NCBI RefSeq assembly: GCF_900114605.1
Contig: NZ_FOTP01000009.1
Span: 173,472 to 237,471 of the forward strand
Source of the DNA: Bradyrhizobium sp. NFR13
GTDB taxonomy: Bacteria; Pseudomonadota; Alphaproteobacteria; Rhizobiales; Xanthobacteraceae
Length of the DNA stretch: 64,000 bases
Direction: 5' to 3'
In this document: piece after piece, positions 30,995 to 39,853 of the stretch
Numbering within the stretch: position 1 is the stretch's first letter
How the letters are laid out: each line of letters starts with the position of its first letter
Notes under the pieces: generated by a model
The model's database searches: none
What the model was told of the DNA's origin: nothing
Seen by the model: only the letters and a program-made list of their open reading frames with translations
Program-made: the position numbers and the translations under genes

Positions 30995-31885
30995 TCAGTC
31001 TGCGCGCTGCATCAACAGGCTGCTCCAGCCTTCTATGATCTGATGCTTGCGGAGCACCAGTCCGCGGGCGCGATACGCGACGATCACGCTCGTCGCCTGA
31101 TGCGGTAACAGGCCGGACAGGATCACCATTCCATTGCGCGTGAGGTGTCGTGCCATGTCGGTCGACATCGCGCGCAGCGGGTTGGCCAGAATATTCGCAA
31201 GGATCAGATCGAACGGTGCGCGATCGCCGAAAGCCGGCGAGGAAAAGCCGGTGGCGCAAACCGTATCGACGAGATTGCCGACGCCGTTGAGCCGCATATT
31301 CTCGCGCGCCACCTTCACGGACATCGGGTCGATATCGGTCGCCAGCACGCGGCGCTTGGTCGCTTTCGCTGCAGCGATCGCCAGCACGCCTGTACCGGTG
31401 CCGAGATCGAGCATGCGTGTCGGCGCCTTCGACCGGAGAACATAATCGAGATAGACGAGACAGCCACGCGTGGTGCCGTGATGGCCGGTGCCAAAAGCCA
31501 GCGCGGCCTCGATCTCAATGCCCAATTGATTGGGGCGCACCTTGTCGCGGTCGTGGCTGCCGTGAACGATGAAACGTCCGGCCCGCACGGGAACGAGGCC
31601 TTCGAGGCTCTCCTTGACCCAGTCTTTCGCTTCGATGCTGTCGAACACGATGCTCGCCGCGACGGTATCGTCCGAGGCGAGGCTGACGAGGTCGCGGATC
31701 GACGCCTCGTCCGGCGGATCGGCGAAATGAACGGTGACGTCCCAGCGGCCCTCGGGGCTCTCGAATGCAGCGATTGCGGCCTGGCCTTCCTCGAAACTCT
31801 CGGTGAGGAGATCGACGATGCGCTTGGCGCTGAATTCGTCGCCGACGGCAAAGGTGGCGCGGCTGGTTCCTTGGGGAGCGGTCAT
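30995..31885 (-). CDS. prmA: Ribosomal protein L11 methyltransferase (PrmA)
   Basis: S-adenosylmethionine-dependent enzyme that trimethylates ribosomal protein L11. The 296-residue protein has an N-terminal L11-binding domain and a C-terminal class I methyltransferase domain with the SAM loop MLDLGTGTGVLAIAAAK, the acidic strand VLATDIDPMSVKVA, and LILANILANPL, where PrmA has its characteristic asparagine motif. GTGHHGTTRGCL before the SAM loop is also typical. ATG at 31885 gives MTAPQGTSRATF; an in-frame start at 31921 would add 12 unsupported residues. An unusual array of ACAG motifs lies in its leader. Confidence 0.93.
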   Translation of the reverse strand: MTAPQGTSRATFAVGDEFSAKRIVDLLTESFEEGQAAIAAFESPEGRWDVTVHFADPPDEASIRDLVSLASDDTVAASIVFDSIEAKDWVKESLEGLVPVRAGRFIVHGSHDRDKVRPNQLGIEIEAALAFGTGHHGTTRGCLVYLDYVLRSKAPTRMLDLGTGTGVLAIAAAKATKRRVLATDIDPMSVKVARENMRLNGVGNLVDTVCATGFSSPAFGDRAPFDLILANILANPLRAMSTDMARHLTRNGMVILSGLLPHQATSVIVAYRARGLVLRKHQIIEGWSSLLMQRAD

Positions 31886-31902
31886 CGGGGTCCGGTGGCG
31901 TC

Positions 31903-32085
31903 GTGAACAGGGTCTGCACAAGCTAATGCGCGCTTGGTACAGGGTTTATACCTGCGGGGATACAGGGGCGATACAGCGGTTGCGCACAGGGTTATGAGCC
32001 GATTATACCGCCGTTCTCCCGAGCTTCCGCACAGGCTTGTTCAGGATGCATCCACAGCTTGTGCACAGGCTTATCCACAGGATGT
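31903..32085. promoter_or_regulatory. Array of co-oriented ACA(G)/DnaA-box-like motifs upstream of prmA
   Basis: ACAG (ACAA at 31918) occurs on the plus strand at 31907, 31918, 31939, 31962, 31973, 31986, 32031, 32054, 32065 and 32077, with intervals near multiples of 11 bases. The right-hand half reads as degenerate 12-mers of the form CTTnTnCACAGG; one of them, at 32071-32079, is TTATCCACA, a perfect DnaA box. The array occupies almost the whole gap between the FAD oxidoreductase stop and prmA. DnaA binding is inferred from one perfect box plus weak relatives. Confidence 0.55.
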
Positions 32086-32087
32086 TC

Positions 32088-33689
32088 TCAGCCGAACAGC
32101 GCCCGGTGGTCCCTGAGGATCGCCTTGGCCGCATTGTGGCCGGGCGCGCCGGTCACGCCGCCGCCGGGATGCGCGCCCGAGCCGCAGTGATAGAGGCCCT
32201 TCAGCGGTCCGCGGTAATCCGCATGGCCGAGCATCGGCCGCGCCGAGAACAACTGGTTCAGGCTGAGCGCGCCGTGGAAGATGTCGCCGCCGAGCAGGCC
32301 GAAGTCGCGTTCGAGATCGAGTGGCGACAGCGCCTGCCGGCCGATTACACTGGCGGCAAAGCCGGGCGCGTAGTCGTCGACGGTCTTGATCATCAGGTCT
32401 GCGACCTCGTTGCGATGGTCATCCCACGATGCGCCGTTCGGGAGTGTCGGCGCAACATGCTGGCAAAACAGACTGGCGACGTGCTGGCCCGGCGGGCTGA
32501 GGCTGTCATCCAGCGTCGAGGGGATCAGCACCTCGACTATGGGCTTCCGGCTCCAGCCGTGCTGCTTCGCATCGAGCCAGGCGCGATCCATGTAGTCGAG
32601 ACTCGGCGCGATGATGATGCCAGCGGAGAGATGATCGCCGTTGCCGGGCAGCGCGGTGAATGAGGGCAGGGCGTTCAGCGCGACATTCATGCGGAATGTG
32701 CCGGAGCCGTTGCGCCAGTTGCGGATGCGATCGAGGAACGGCTTCGGCAGCGCCTCGGCTGGCATCAGGCGCGTGTAGAGCAGCTTCGGATTGACATTGG
32801 AGGCGACATATTTCGCGCGGATACTCTCGCCATCGTCGAGGATGACGCCGACGACCTTGTCGTTCTCCACAAGGACTTCGCGCACGCCGTTGTCGAGTTC
32901 TATCTGCGCGCCGTGCGAGCGTGCCGCGGCGGCCATGGCCTGCGTGATCGCGCCCATGCCGCCGATGGCGTGACCCCAGACGCCTTTCTTGCCGTTCACT
33001 TCGCCGAACGCATGATGCAGCATCACGTAGGCCGAGCCGGCGGCATAGGGGCTCGCATAGTTGCCGACCACGGCATCGAAGCCGAACAGCGCCTTGACGA
33101 GATCATGCTCGAACACGTCGTCGAGCATCTCGCCGGCGGAGCAGGTAAACAGATCGAGCAAGACGCGCTGCTGTTCGATGGTCAGTGCGTTGAGAATCTT
33201 CGCGGTACCGAGCGCATTGATGGCTTCGCTGATCGCGCCGAGACCGAAGCCTTGCACGACGTTCGGCGGCGAACGCAGCACGAAGTCCCTGAGCACATCG
33301 GCGATGACTTCGAGCTGTCCAGAGAACGCGCCGATCCGCTCGGCGTCGCGCGCGCTGAGCTTGGCAACCGACTGTTGCGTGCGGCCTTCGCCTGTGAGGA
33401 GATAGCTGCCGTCTGGGGCGGGAATGAAATTCTGCGCCTTGCGCTCGACGATCCGCAGGCCGTGTTCGGCCAGCTTCAGATCGGAAGCGATCCGCGGGTT
33501 GAGCAGGCTGACGGTGTAGGCCGCGACCGAATTGCGGAAGCCGGGATGAAACTCCTGCGTCACCGCGGCGCCGCCAACCACGGAACGTCGTTCGACCACC
33601 TTCACGCGCAACCCGCTCATGGCGAGATAGGCCGCGCAAGTGAGGCCGTTATGGCCGGCGCCGATGATCAAAACGTCGGTGTCTGACAT
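32088..33689 (-). CDS. Phytoene-desaturase-like NAD(P)/FAD oxidoreductase (PYROXD2-like)
   Basis: A 533-residue flavoprotein starting MSDTDVLIIGAGHNGLTCAA, the Rossmann dinucleotide motif for FAD, followed by VVERRSVVGGAAVTQEF. The C-terminal block GGGVTGAPGHNAAKAIL matches the amine-oxidase/phytoene-desaturase superfamily, and GVWGHAIGGMGAITQAMA is typical of the PYROXD2 branch. No carotenoid genes are adjacent, so a pigment role is not indicated. The start at 33689 places the Rossmann fold at the N-terminus; an in-frame start at 33761 adds 24 residues of no recognisable function. Substrate unknown. Confidence 0.85.
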   Translation of the reverse strand: MSDTDVLIIGAGHNGLTCAAYLAMSGLRVKVVERRSVVGGAAVTQEFHPGFRNSVAAYTVSLLNPRIASDLKLAEHGLRIVERKAQNFIPAPDGSYLLTGEGRTQQSVAKLSARDAERIGAFSGQLEVIADVLRDFVLRSPPNVVQGFGLGAISEAINALGTAKILNALTIEQQRVLLDLFTCSAGEMLDDVFEHDLVKALFGFDAVVGNYASPYAAGSAYVMLHHAFGEVNGKKGVWGHAIGGMGAITQAMAAAARSHGAQIELDNGVREVLVENDKVVGVILDDGESIRAKYVASNVNPKLLYTRLMPAEALPKPFLDRIRNWRNGSGTFRMNVALNALPSFTALPGNGDHLSAGIIIAPSLDYMDRAWLDAKQHGWSRKPIVEVLIPSTLDDSLSPPGQHVASLFCQHVAPTLPNGASWDDHRNEVADLMIKTVDDYAPGFAASVIGRQALSPLDLERDFGLLGGDIFHGALSLNQLFSARPMLGHADYRGPLKGLYHCGSGAHPGGGVTGAPGHNAAKAILRDHRALFG

Positions 33690-33713
33690 GTCCGCTTCAA
33701 CAAAGCCTGTTAG

Positions 33714-33760
33714 AGCGTTTCGTGCGAAGTGACGACCGGTTCGCATTAAGAAACGCGTCA
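33714..33760 (+). repeat. ~47-base dispersed repeat, copy 1 (upstream of MFS/spermidine-synthase gene)
   Basis: Begins AGCGTTTCGTGCGAAGTG and continues through ACCGGTTCGC to AAACGCGTCA. It aligns with 36215-36262, just after the gene at 33937, in the same orientation, with about three quarters of positions shared. Similar short elements are familiar in Bradyrhizobium intergenic DNA. Confidence 0.65.
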
Positions 33761-33936
33761 AACGAAAATAGGGCCTTCTTTATCGAAGAGGCGCGCGCGC
33801 GGCACAAGGCCGCCCGTCACGATTGTGGTTCCATAGTTAGCGCGCATTGCCCGAAACGGTGCCATATGCTCCATTCCCGCCCGCCGGTCCCCTGCCGGAT
33901 TCTCGCTTTTCTGCCGCGCAATATGCTGGAGCCTCC

Positions 33937-36213
33937 ATGAGTTCGTCGCAGCCCGTCGCCGCCCCAAACTCGGCCTCCCGCAATCGGCTTCTTCTGGTGA
34001 TTTATACCGCGGCGATCTTCACCAGTGCGCTCCTGTTATTCTCGGTGCAGCCCCTGTTCACCAAGATGGTGCTGCCGCGGCTCGGCGGGTCGCCGGCGGT
34101 GTGGTCGGTGGCGATGGTGTTCTTCCAGTCGCTGCTGCTCGGCGGCTACGCCTATGCCCATTACCTGATGCAATTGCGCAGCCGGCTGGTGCCGGTGGTC
34201 GTTCATCTCTTGCTGCTGATCGTTGCGCTGCTGACGCTGCCGCTGTCCATCGCATCCAGCTGGGGCACCCCGCCGGAGAGTGGTTATGCGTTCTGGCTGC
34301 TCGGCCTGTTCGCTGTGTCGATCGGTCTGCCGTTCTTTGCGCTCGCAGCGAATAATCCGCTGCTGCAGGCCTGGTTCGTGCGCACCGGCCATCCCAATGG
34401 TCACGATCCGTATTTCCTCTATGCCTCGTCGAATATCGGCAGTTTCCTCGCGCTTCTGTCCTATCCCGTGCTCTTAGAGCCGATGTTCTCGCTGCGGACG
34501 CAGAATCTGATCTGGACGTCGGGTTATGGCCTGCTGATCCTGCTGATCGCCGGATGTGGAGCGTTGTTGTTGAAGTCGCCGGTGGTTGCCGTTGCTGCGC
34601 CGGGGGCTGACGTCGTCGACGCACCGGCGCCAAGCTGGGCTTCGCGTGCCCGCTGGATCTTTCTCGCGGCTGTCCCCTCCGGCCTGCTGATCGCAGTCAC
34701 CGCGCATATATCGACGGACGTTGCTGCGGCACCACTGCTCTGGGTGCTGCCGCTGTCGTTCTATCTGCTGACCTGGGTGCTGGTGTTCCAGTCGCGGCCG
34801 CTGCTGCCGCATGCATGGATACTCATGCTGCAGCCGCTGGCGATTGCCGGTGTGGTCGTGCTGCTCGCGATCGGCGGCGAGCAGAATCTGCTGCTGACCC
34901 TCGGCGGTCATCTGTTGTGCTTTTTCATTATCGCCATGGCGTGCCATGGTGAACTGGCTCGGCAGCGTCCTGCAGCCCGCTATCTCACGGGCTACTACGT
35001 CGCTTTGTCGTTCGGTGGCATGGTCGGTGGTCTGTTTGCTGGCCTGATCGCGCCGTTCACATTCTCATGGATCGCGGAATATCCGATCCTGATCGCATTT
35101 GCCGTGCTGTGCCGGCCGTCATTGCCGGAGCGGTATTCCGGCTGGGCGCGCTGGTACTGGATCGCGCTCGTGGTTGCCGCAATCGCATTGATCGTGCCGA
35201 GCTACACAACCGGCAAGCTGTTCACGTGGATCGATACCCAACGTGTCTATGTCGTCAGCGCTGTTGCAATCGTCGGCATGATCGTTGCGATCCTGCTACG
35301 CGCCGACCGGCTCAAGCTCGTGGCCATCACTGTCCTCGCACTGGCGCTGATCCGTTTCTACCCAGCGGACGATGGTCGGGTCGAAACCGTGCGTAGTTTC
35401 TTCGGCGTGCACAAGATCGTGGTGACGCCGAACAACCAGTATCACGTGCTGATGCACGGCACGACCATCCACGGCGCAGAGAAGTATCTCAACGACGATG
35501 GCACGCCGGTGACCGGACGGCCGGAGCCGATCTCCTATTATTACAAGGACGGCGGCATCGGGCAGGCGATCACTGCGGTGCGTGCGCGCAAGGGAGCGCC
35601 ACTGCGCGTGGCAGTGATCGGACTTGGTTCGGGGTCGCTGACCTGTGCATCAGCGCCGGGCGAGGACTGGAAGTTCTTCGAGATCGATCAGTCGATGGTC
35701 GATACCGCCAGGGATCCGAAATATTTCAGCTACATCCAGAAGTGCGAACCCGACGTCAAGCCGGTGATCGGCGATGCGCGGCTCACTTTCGCGAAAGAGC
35801 CTGACGGCGTCTACGATCTCATCATCGTCGATGCCTATTCGTCGGACGCGATCCCGATCCATCTGGCGACCGAGGAAGCGATGGAGATTTACAAGGAAAA
35901 GCTCGCCCCGCAGGGCGCCGTCGTCATGCATGTGTCGAACCGGCATCTCGAACTCGCCAGCGTCGTGGTCGGCATAGCCGATGCCAATGACATGAAGAGC
36001 TGGGTGTATTCGGAGGATTCCGGCCGCGACAACGAATATATCTTCTCGACCAATGTGGTCATCTCGGCCCATGACGCCGCCGATGTCGGCTCCATCGCGA
36101 CGTCATCGCAATGGGCCCTGACCGAGGCGAACGACGATCAGCGAGTCTGGACCGACGACTATTCCAACGTGCTCGGCGCCGTGTGGCGCCGGCTGCGGGA
36201 CGGGGACAACTAA
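33937..36213 (+). CDS. Fused MFS-like membrane protein / spermidine-synthase-like domain
   Basis: A 758-residue protein. Roughly the first 480 residues are hydrophobic with about 14 membrane segments (for example FTSALLLFSVQPLFTKMVLP and PFFALAANNPLLQAWF). The last ~250 form a cytoplasmic Rossmann-fold domain like spermidine synthases: VAVIGLGSGSLTC for the SAM-like loop, FFEIDQSMVDTA, and DLIIVDAYSSDAIPIHL with the conserved aspartate. This matches the family named fused MFS/spermidine synthase, whose reaction is not established. ATG 33937 follows GGAG at 33928-33931. It stands alone, flanked by a pair of short direct repeats. Confidence 0.88.
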   Translation: MSSSQPVAAPNSASRNRLLLVIYTAAIFTSALLLFSVQPLFTKMVLPRLGGSPAVWSVAMVFFQSLLLGGYAYAHYLMQLRSRLVPVVVHLLLLIVALLTLPLSIASSWGTPPESGYAFWLLGLFAVSIGLPFFALAANNPLLQAWFVRTGHPNGHDPYFLYASSNIGSFLALLSYPVLLEPMFSLRTQNLIWTSGYGLLILLIAGCGALLLKSPVVAVAAPGADVVDAPAPSWASRARWIFLAAVPSGLLIAVTAHISTDVAAAPLLWVLPLSFYLLTWVLVFQSRPLLPHAWILMLQPLAIAGVVVLLAIGGEQNLLLTLGGHLLCFFIIAMACHGELARQRPAARYLTGYYVALSFGGMVGGLFAGLIAPFTFSWIAEYPILIAFAVLCRPSLPERYSGWARWYWIALVVAAIALIVPSYTTGKLFTWIDTQRVYVVSAVAIVGMIVAILLRADRLKLVAITVLALALIRFYPADDGRVETVRSFFGVHKIVVTPNNQYHVLMHGTTIHGAEKYLNDDGTPVTGRPEPISYYYKDGGIGQAITAVRARKGAPLRVAVIGLGSGSLTCASAPGEDWKFFEIDQSMVDTARDPKYFSYIQKCEPDVKPVIGDARLTFAKEPDGVYDLIIVDAYSSDAIPIHLATEEAMEIYKEKLAPQGAVVMHVSNRHLELASVVVGIADANDMKSWVYSEDSGRDNEYIFSTNVVISAHDAADVGSIATSSQWALTEANDDQRVWTDDYSNVLGAVWRRLRDGDN

Positions 36214-36214
36214 G

Positions 36215-36262
36215 GCATTTTCAAGCGAAATGGACGCCGGTTCGCTTCAGGAAAACGCGTCA
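36215..36262 (+). repeat. ~47-base dispersed repeat, copy 2 (downstream of MFS/spermidine-synthase gene)
   Basis: GCATTTTCAAGCGAAATGG, then CGCCGGTTCGC and GAAAACGCGTCA, starting at the stop codon of the fused gene. It aligns with 33714-33760 in direct orientation. Confidence 0.65.
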
Positions 36263-36273
36263 CACAGGTTCGC

Positions 36274-37062
36274 TCAGTAATCGCCGAAGAAGCCGCGCGG
36301 CTGATAGGGCCGCGGCGCGTAGGCCTGCGGCGGGTATTGCCGGCTGTAATAGCCGCGATTGGCGTAATATTGCTGGGTCTCGGCTTCCGTCATGCGGCGA
36401 TAGCCGGGAGGGGCCGGATAACGCTGACCGTCATTGCCATCGGCCGGATAGATGTAACGATCGTCATCCGCCGGCTGTACCTGACGTGCGACGCGGCGGT
36501 TCGGTGCCACGGCCTGCGGCGTGAGATCCATGGGATTGCCGGCGGCGTCATACGACGGTGAAGCAGGAGCGATATCGCGGCGGGCGACGGCAGACGGCTT
36601 CGCCGGGCGCGGGTTGCGGGCGAGGGCGACCTGCGAGGAGCCCGTCAGCGTGACGGTGGTGTTGAGCACCCCGTCGGCCTTGACCATGGCGAACAAGGTC
36701 GCGGCGTTCTCGCGCGACAGCCGAACGCAGCCGTGGGAGGCCGGCGAGCCCAGGCGGTTCACGGAATCGGTGCCGTGGATGGCGTGGCCCTTCTTGGTGA
36801 AGAAGATGGCATGGGGCATTGGCGCGTCGTCGAATTCCTTGGAGAAGTGATCCTCCTCCATGCGGAATGTCTGGAAGCTGCCATTCGGGGTCTCGTAGGA
36901 CGGAATGCCTGACGACACCGGCCAGCGATATTTCTCGACGCCGTCCTGAACGACGGTCAGCTGCTGGGCATCCTTGTCGACGGTAATGGCGATCTTGGCC
37001 TGCGCAGTGCTGGTGGCGACGAAAACGGCGAGACCCGCAAGGGTCATATAAAACGAACGCAT
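36274..37062 (-). CDS. L,D-transpeptidase (YkuD domain), exported
   Basis: Periplasmic enzyme that forms 3-3 peptidoglycan cross-links or attaches proteins to the wall. The 262-residue protein starts MRSFYMTLAGLAVFVATSTA, a signal peptide cleaved near AQA. The YkuD domain follows (KIAITVDKDAQQLTVVQDGV) with HAIHGTD and the catalytic SHGCVRLSRENAATL, containing the nucleophilic cysteine. The last ~100 residues are rich in proline, arginine and tyrosine (PRPYQPRGFFGDY at the end) and look disordered. ATG 37062 has a GGAGG ribosome site; an in-frame start at 37188 is rejected since it precedes the signal peptide. Confidence 0.92.
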   Translation of the reverse strand: MRSFYMTLAGLAVFVATSTAQAKIAITVDKDAQQLTVVQDGVEKYRWPVSSGIPSYETPNGSFQTFRMEEDHFSKEFDDAPMPHAIFFTKKGHAIHGTDSVNRLGSPASHGCVRLSRENAATLFAMVKADGVLNTTVTLTGSSQVALARNPRPAKPSAVARRDIAPASPSYDAAGNPMDLTPQAVAPNRRVARQVQPADDDRYIYPADGNDGQRYPAPPGYRRMTEAETQQYYANRGYYSRQYPPQAYAPRPYQPRGFFGDY

Positions 37063-37340
37063 CTTACCTTGGCCTCCGGGCCGTAACCTGTTGTACCGCC
37101 TACCGTCCCGCACCCAATATGCATATCGGGCGGCCCGCGTGCCAGTGACAGTTTCGTGCATCCTTAATGTTGGGCTAGGCGGCACCAAGGCGGCGACCGG
37201 GCCGAAAGAGGGCTCGGCCCGACCCGACGATGCGCGATAGGAAGCTTCTCATGAAGGCAGATGGAACCGGTTCCTAGGTCGCGCGTTGCCCTCCCACAAT
37301 CGCAAGCGGCGAATTCTCGTCGCTCAGAGGGAAGCTCCAG

Positions 37341-37667
37341 ATGACCGTTAAGACCGCTGTGTTGCCGATCAGTTCGTCGATGAAGACCCGCCTGGCGTTT
37401 GCCGCGGGCGTGCTGGCTCTGGTCGCCATGCCGCATTTTGCGCAGGCGCAAGGCGTATTCCGGGGTGGTGAGCAGGGTGCCAACCAAGGTTACCGTGACG
37501 GCAATCGCGCCGCCGGACCGGTCGGCGGTGTGGTCGGTGGCGCAGTTGGCCTTGGCGTCGGCGCGGCCGTGGGCGGCGTCAAGGGCGTGCTCGGTATTCC
37601 CGAGGGGCGACGGACACAGTGCCGCGGCTATTACAACCGCCATGGCAAATTCCGCTGCTATCGCTAA
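37341..37667 (+). CDS. Small exported glycine-rich hypothetical protein
   Basis: A 108-residue protein with a signal peptide (MKTRLAFAAGVLALVAMPHF then AQAQG), a glycine-zipper-like stretch (GPVGGVVGGAVGLGVGAAVGG) and a basic C-terminus with two cysteines (TQCRGYYNRHGKFRCYR) that could form a disulfide. ATG 37341 has GAGGGAAG upstream; ATG 37380 would start right at the signal peptide and is a fair alternative. It is divergent from the L,D-transpeptidase and followed by a strong terminator. Function unknown; envelope location is inferred. Confidence 0.78.
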   Translation: MTVKTAVLPISSSMKTRLAFAAGVLALVAMPHFAQAQGVFRGGEQGANQGYRDGNRAAGPVGGVVGGAVGLGVGAAVGGVKGVLGIPEGRRTQCRGYYNRHGKFRCYR

Positions 37668-37686
37668 GCGGATATTGATTTGAAAT

Positions 37687-37718
37687 GAAAATGGCCCGGT
37701 TCAAACCGGGCCATTTTT
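37687..37718. terminator. Bidirectional Rho-independent terminator
   Basis: ATGGCCCGGTT and AACCGGGCCAT form an 11-base stem, with A-rich sequence on the left and a T run on the right. It lies between the small exported protein and the convergent ABC permease gene and can serve both. Confidence 0.9.
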
Positions 37719-37731
37719 GTTATCAGCGATT

Positions 37732-38493
37732 TCAGTTTTTGAGCTTGTAGCCGGTCTTGAAAATCCACCAGACGACGAACATGCAAATCACCAGGAACAT
37801 GCAGGTGACGCCGATGCTCCAGCCGACACTGACGTCGGAGATTTCGTAGAAGCTCCAGCGGAAGCCACTGATCAGATACACGACCGGATTGAGCAGCGTG
37901 ACGGTTCGCCAACCCGACGGCAGCATGCTGACGGAGTAGAAGCTACCGCCCAGGAAGGTCAGTGGCGTCACCACCAGCAGCGGGATCGCCTGCAGTTTCT
38001 CGAAGCCGTCGGCCCAGATGCCGATGATGAAGCCGAACAGGCTGAACGTCACTGCCGTCAGCACCAGGAAGGTCAGCATCCACCACGGATGTAGGATGTG
38101 CAGCGGCACGAACAGTCCGGCGGTGGCCAGAATGATCAGGCCCAGCAGGATCGACTTGGTCGCAGCAGCACCGACATAGCCGAGCACGACTTCGACGTAA
38201 GACACCGGCGCCGACAGCAATTCATAGATGGTGCCGGTGAATTTCGGAAAGTAGATACCGAATGACGCGTTGGATATGCTCTGTGTCAATACCGACAGCA
38301 TCACGAGACCGGGCACGATGAAGGTGCCGTAGCTGACGCCTTCGATCGAGGTGATGCGCGAGCCAATGGCTGCGCCAAACACCACGAAATACAGCGAGGT
38401 GGAAATCACCGGCGAAACGATGCTCTGCAGCACGGTGCGCCAGGTGCGCGCCATTTCGAACAGATAGATGGCGCGGACAGCTCTGAAGTTCAT
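37732..38493 (-). CDS. ABC-2 type transporter permease (YadH-like)
   Basis: A 253-residue inner-membrane subunit with six hydrophobic segments and the ABC-2 family signature ([19 protein letters not shown], then [20 protein letters not shown] and [16 protein letters not shown]). Similarity is closest to E. coli YadH, also related to NodJ exporters. It starts one base after the stop of the ATPase gene, so the two form a coupled pair. Substrate is unknown; the family exports polysaccharides, lipids or drugs. Confidence 0.9.
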   Translation of the reverse strand: MNFRAVRAIYLFEMARTWRTVLQSIVSPVISTSLYFVVFGAAIGSRITSIEGVSYGTFIVPGLVMLSVLTQSISNASFGIYFPKFTGTIYELLSAPVSYVEVVLGYVGAAATKSILLGLIILATAGLFVPLHILHPWWMLTFLVLTAVTFSLFGFIIGIWADGFEKLQAIPLLVVTPLTFLGGSFYSVSMLPSGWRTVTLLNPVVYLISGFRWSFYEISDVSVGWSIGVTCMFLVICMFVVWWIFKTGYKLKN

Positions 38494-38494
38494 G

Positions 38495-39415
38495 TTACTT
38501 CCTCACCAGGCTGACGAAGATGTCTTCGAGCGAGCTCTGCGTGGTGTCGAGATCGGAGAAGCGGATGCCGGATTCGCGGAGATCGCCGAGCAGGCTGGTG
38601 ATCCCGGTGCGCTCGCTCTTGGTGTCGTAGCTGTAGATCAACTGATGGCCGTCCGCTGCCAGTTCGAGGTTGTAGTGAGCCAGGCTGGCTGGAATCTCCG
38701 TGACCTTGCCTTGCAGATACAGCTTGAGCTGCTTCTTGCCGAGCTGCTCCATCAGCTTGGTCTTTTCCTCGATCAGGATGATCTCGCCTTTGTTGATGAC
38801 GCCGATGCGGTCGGCCATCTCTTCGGCTTCTTCGATGTAATGCGTGGTGAGGATCACCGTGACGCCTGCGGCGCGCAGCGTGCGCACGACTTCCCACATG
38901 CCCTTGCGCAATTCGACGTCGACGCCGGCAGTGGGCTCATCGAGGAACAGGATCTGCGGTTCGTGCGACAGCGCCTTGGCGATCATCACGCGGCGCTTCA
39001 TGCCGCCGGACAGCGTGATGATCTTGTTATCTTTCTTGTCCCACAGCGAGAGGTCTTTCAGGATTTTCTCGATCAGCGCCGGGTTCTTCGGTTTGCCGAA
39101 CAGGCCGCGGCTGAAACTGACCGTGGCCCAAACCGATTCGAAGGCGTCGGTGTGCAGTTCCTGCGGCACCAGCCCGATCAGCGACCGCGCGGCGCGATAG
39201 TCCCGGGCGATGTCGTGACCATCGACCATGACCTTGCCGGAGGTGGCATTGGCGATGCCACAGATGATGCTGATCATCGTCGTCTTGCCAGCGCCGTTCG
39301 GCCCCAGCAGCGCGAAGATCTCGCCGCGGTTGATGTCGAGGTCGATACCCTTCAGGGCCGTAAAGCCCGAGGCATAGCTCTTGGTCAGATTGGAAACGGA
39401 AATGATGGGAGACAT
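38495..39415 (-). CDS. ABC transporter ATP-binding protein (YadG-like)
   Basis: A 306-residue ATPase partnering the downstream permease. It shows Walker A ([16 protein letters not shown]), the Q-loop region ([16 protein letters not shown]), the signature [17 protein letters not shown], Walker B ([12 protein letters not shown]) and the switch histidine in [20 protein letters not shown]-terminal ~80-residue extension typical of the DrrA/YadG group follows. Both subunits in the order ATPase-permease make a minimal exporter. Confidence 0.92.
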   Translation of the reverse strand: MSPIISVSNLTKSYASGFTALKGIDLDINRGEIFALLGPNGAGKTTMISIICGIANATSGKVMVDGHDIARDYRAARSLIGLVPQELHTDAFESVWATVSFSRGLFGKPKNPALIEKILKDLSLWDKKDNKIITLSGGMKRRVMIAKALSHEPQILFLDEPTAGVDVELRKGMWEVVRTLRAAGVTVILTTHYIEEAEEMADRIGVINKGEIILIEEKTKLMEQLGKKQLKLYLQGKVTEIPASLAHYNLELAADGHQLIYSYDTKSERTGITSLLGDLRESGIRFSDLDTTQSSLEDIFVSLVRK

Positions 39416-39460
39416 CGGCGATATGATCGTTCGAAAAGGGGAAGGCAGAGGACCGAGCGG

Positions 39461-39535
39461 TCATACCGGGACGCACGAACGGCACAGCCGAAACGGCTTT
39501 GTCGGGCGCGGGGTGCGTACATAGGAATGAAGATG
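39461..39535. repeat. Degraded palindromic repeat, family A-like
   Basis: TCATACCGGGACGCACGAAC and the following CACAGCCGAAACGGC resemble the left half of the family A copy at 26487, but the right half is not recognisable. Part of the gap between the ABC ATPase and hicB genes. Confidence 0.4.
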
Positions 39536-39569
39536 CGCCGGCGCAATCGCGGAACAGGCAATTTTAGGG

Positions 39570-39851
39570 CTATTCTGCGGCTTCGTAGTCGATCTCGACA
39601 ATCGTGCCGCCGTCGGCCGCATCGGCAAATGCAGGGTCGCTGGTTAATTGCTCGATGGTGCGCGGCGTCGGAAGGCCGCTCGAGCCGTCCGGATTGCGCC
39701 AGTCTCCGGCCGCGTATTCGAGCGTTTCCTCGGCTTCCTCGATGGCTTCATCGAGGGTGTCACCGGCGGTCACGATGCCGGGCAGGTCGGGAAAGGAAAC
39801 GTTGAAGGTGCCGCTGGCGTCCTTCTGAATGAGCGCAATATAGACCGGCAT
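39570..39851 (-). CDS. HicB-family antitoxin-like protein, no HicA partner
   Basis: A 93-residue protein with the partial RNase H fold of HicB (YIALIQKDASGTFNVSFPDL, PGIVTAGDTLDEAIEEAEE). The C-terminal region lacks an obvious DNA-binding helix and ends in acidic residues. Type II HicB normally sits next to a ~60-residue HicA mRNA interferase; none is encoded in the 150-base gap to the ABC genes or on the other side, where uvrD ends 2 bases away. It is therefore an orphan, probably cotranscribed with uvrD. It may be a solitary HicB-like regulator rather than an antitoxin. Confidence 0.82.
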   Translation of the reverse strand: MPVYIALIQKDASGTFNVSFPDLPGIVTAGDTLDEAIEEAEETLEYAAGDWRNPDGSSGLPTPRTIEQLTSDPAFADAADGGTIVEIDYEAAE

Positions 39852-39853
39852 TG

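Noticed and set aside
31903..32085. Chromosomal replication origin (oriC)
   Set aside because: Only one perfect DnaA box, no AT-rich unwinding region, and none of the genes that usually flank alphaproteobacterial origins.
32088..33689. Carotenoid phytoene desaturase (crtI)
   Set aside because: The fold is related, but the sequence resembles the PYROXD2 branch and no carotenoid genes are nearby.
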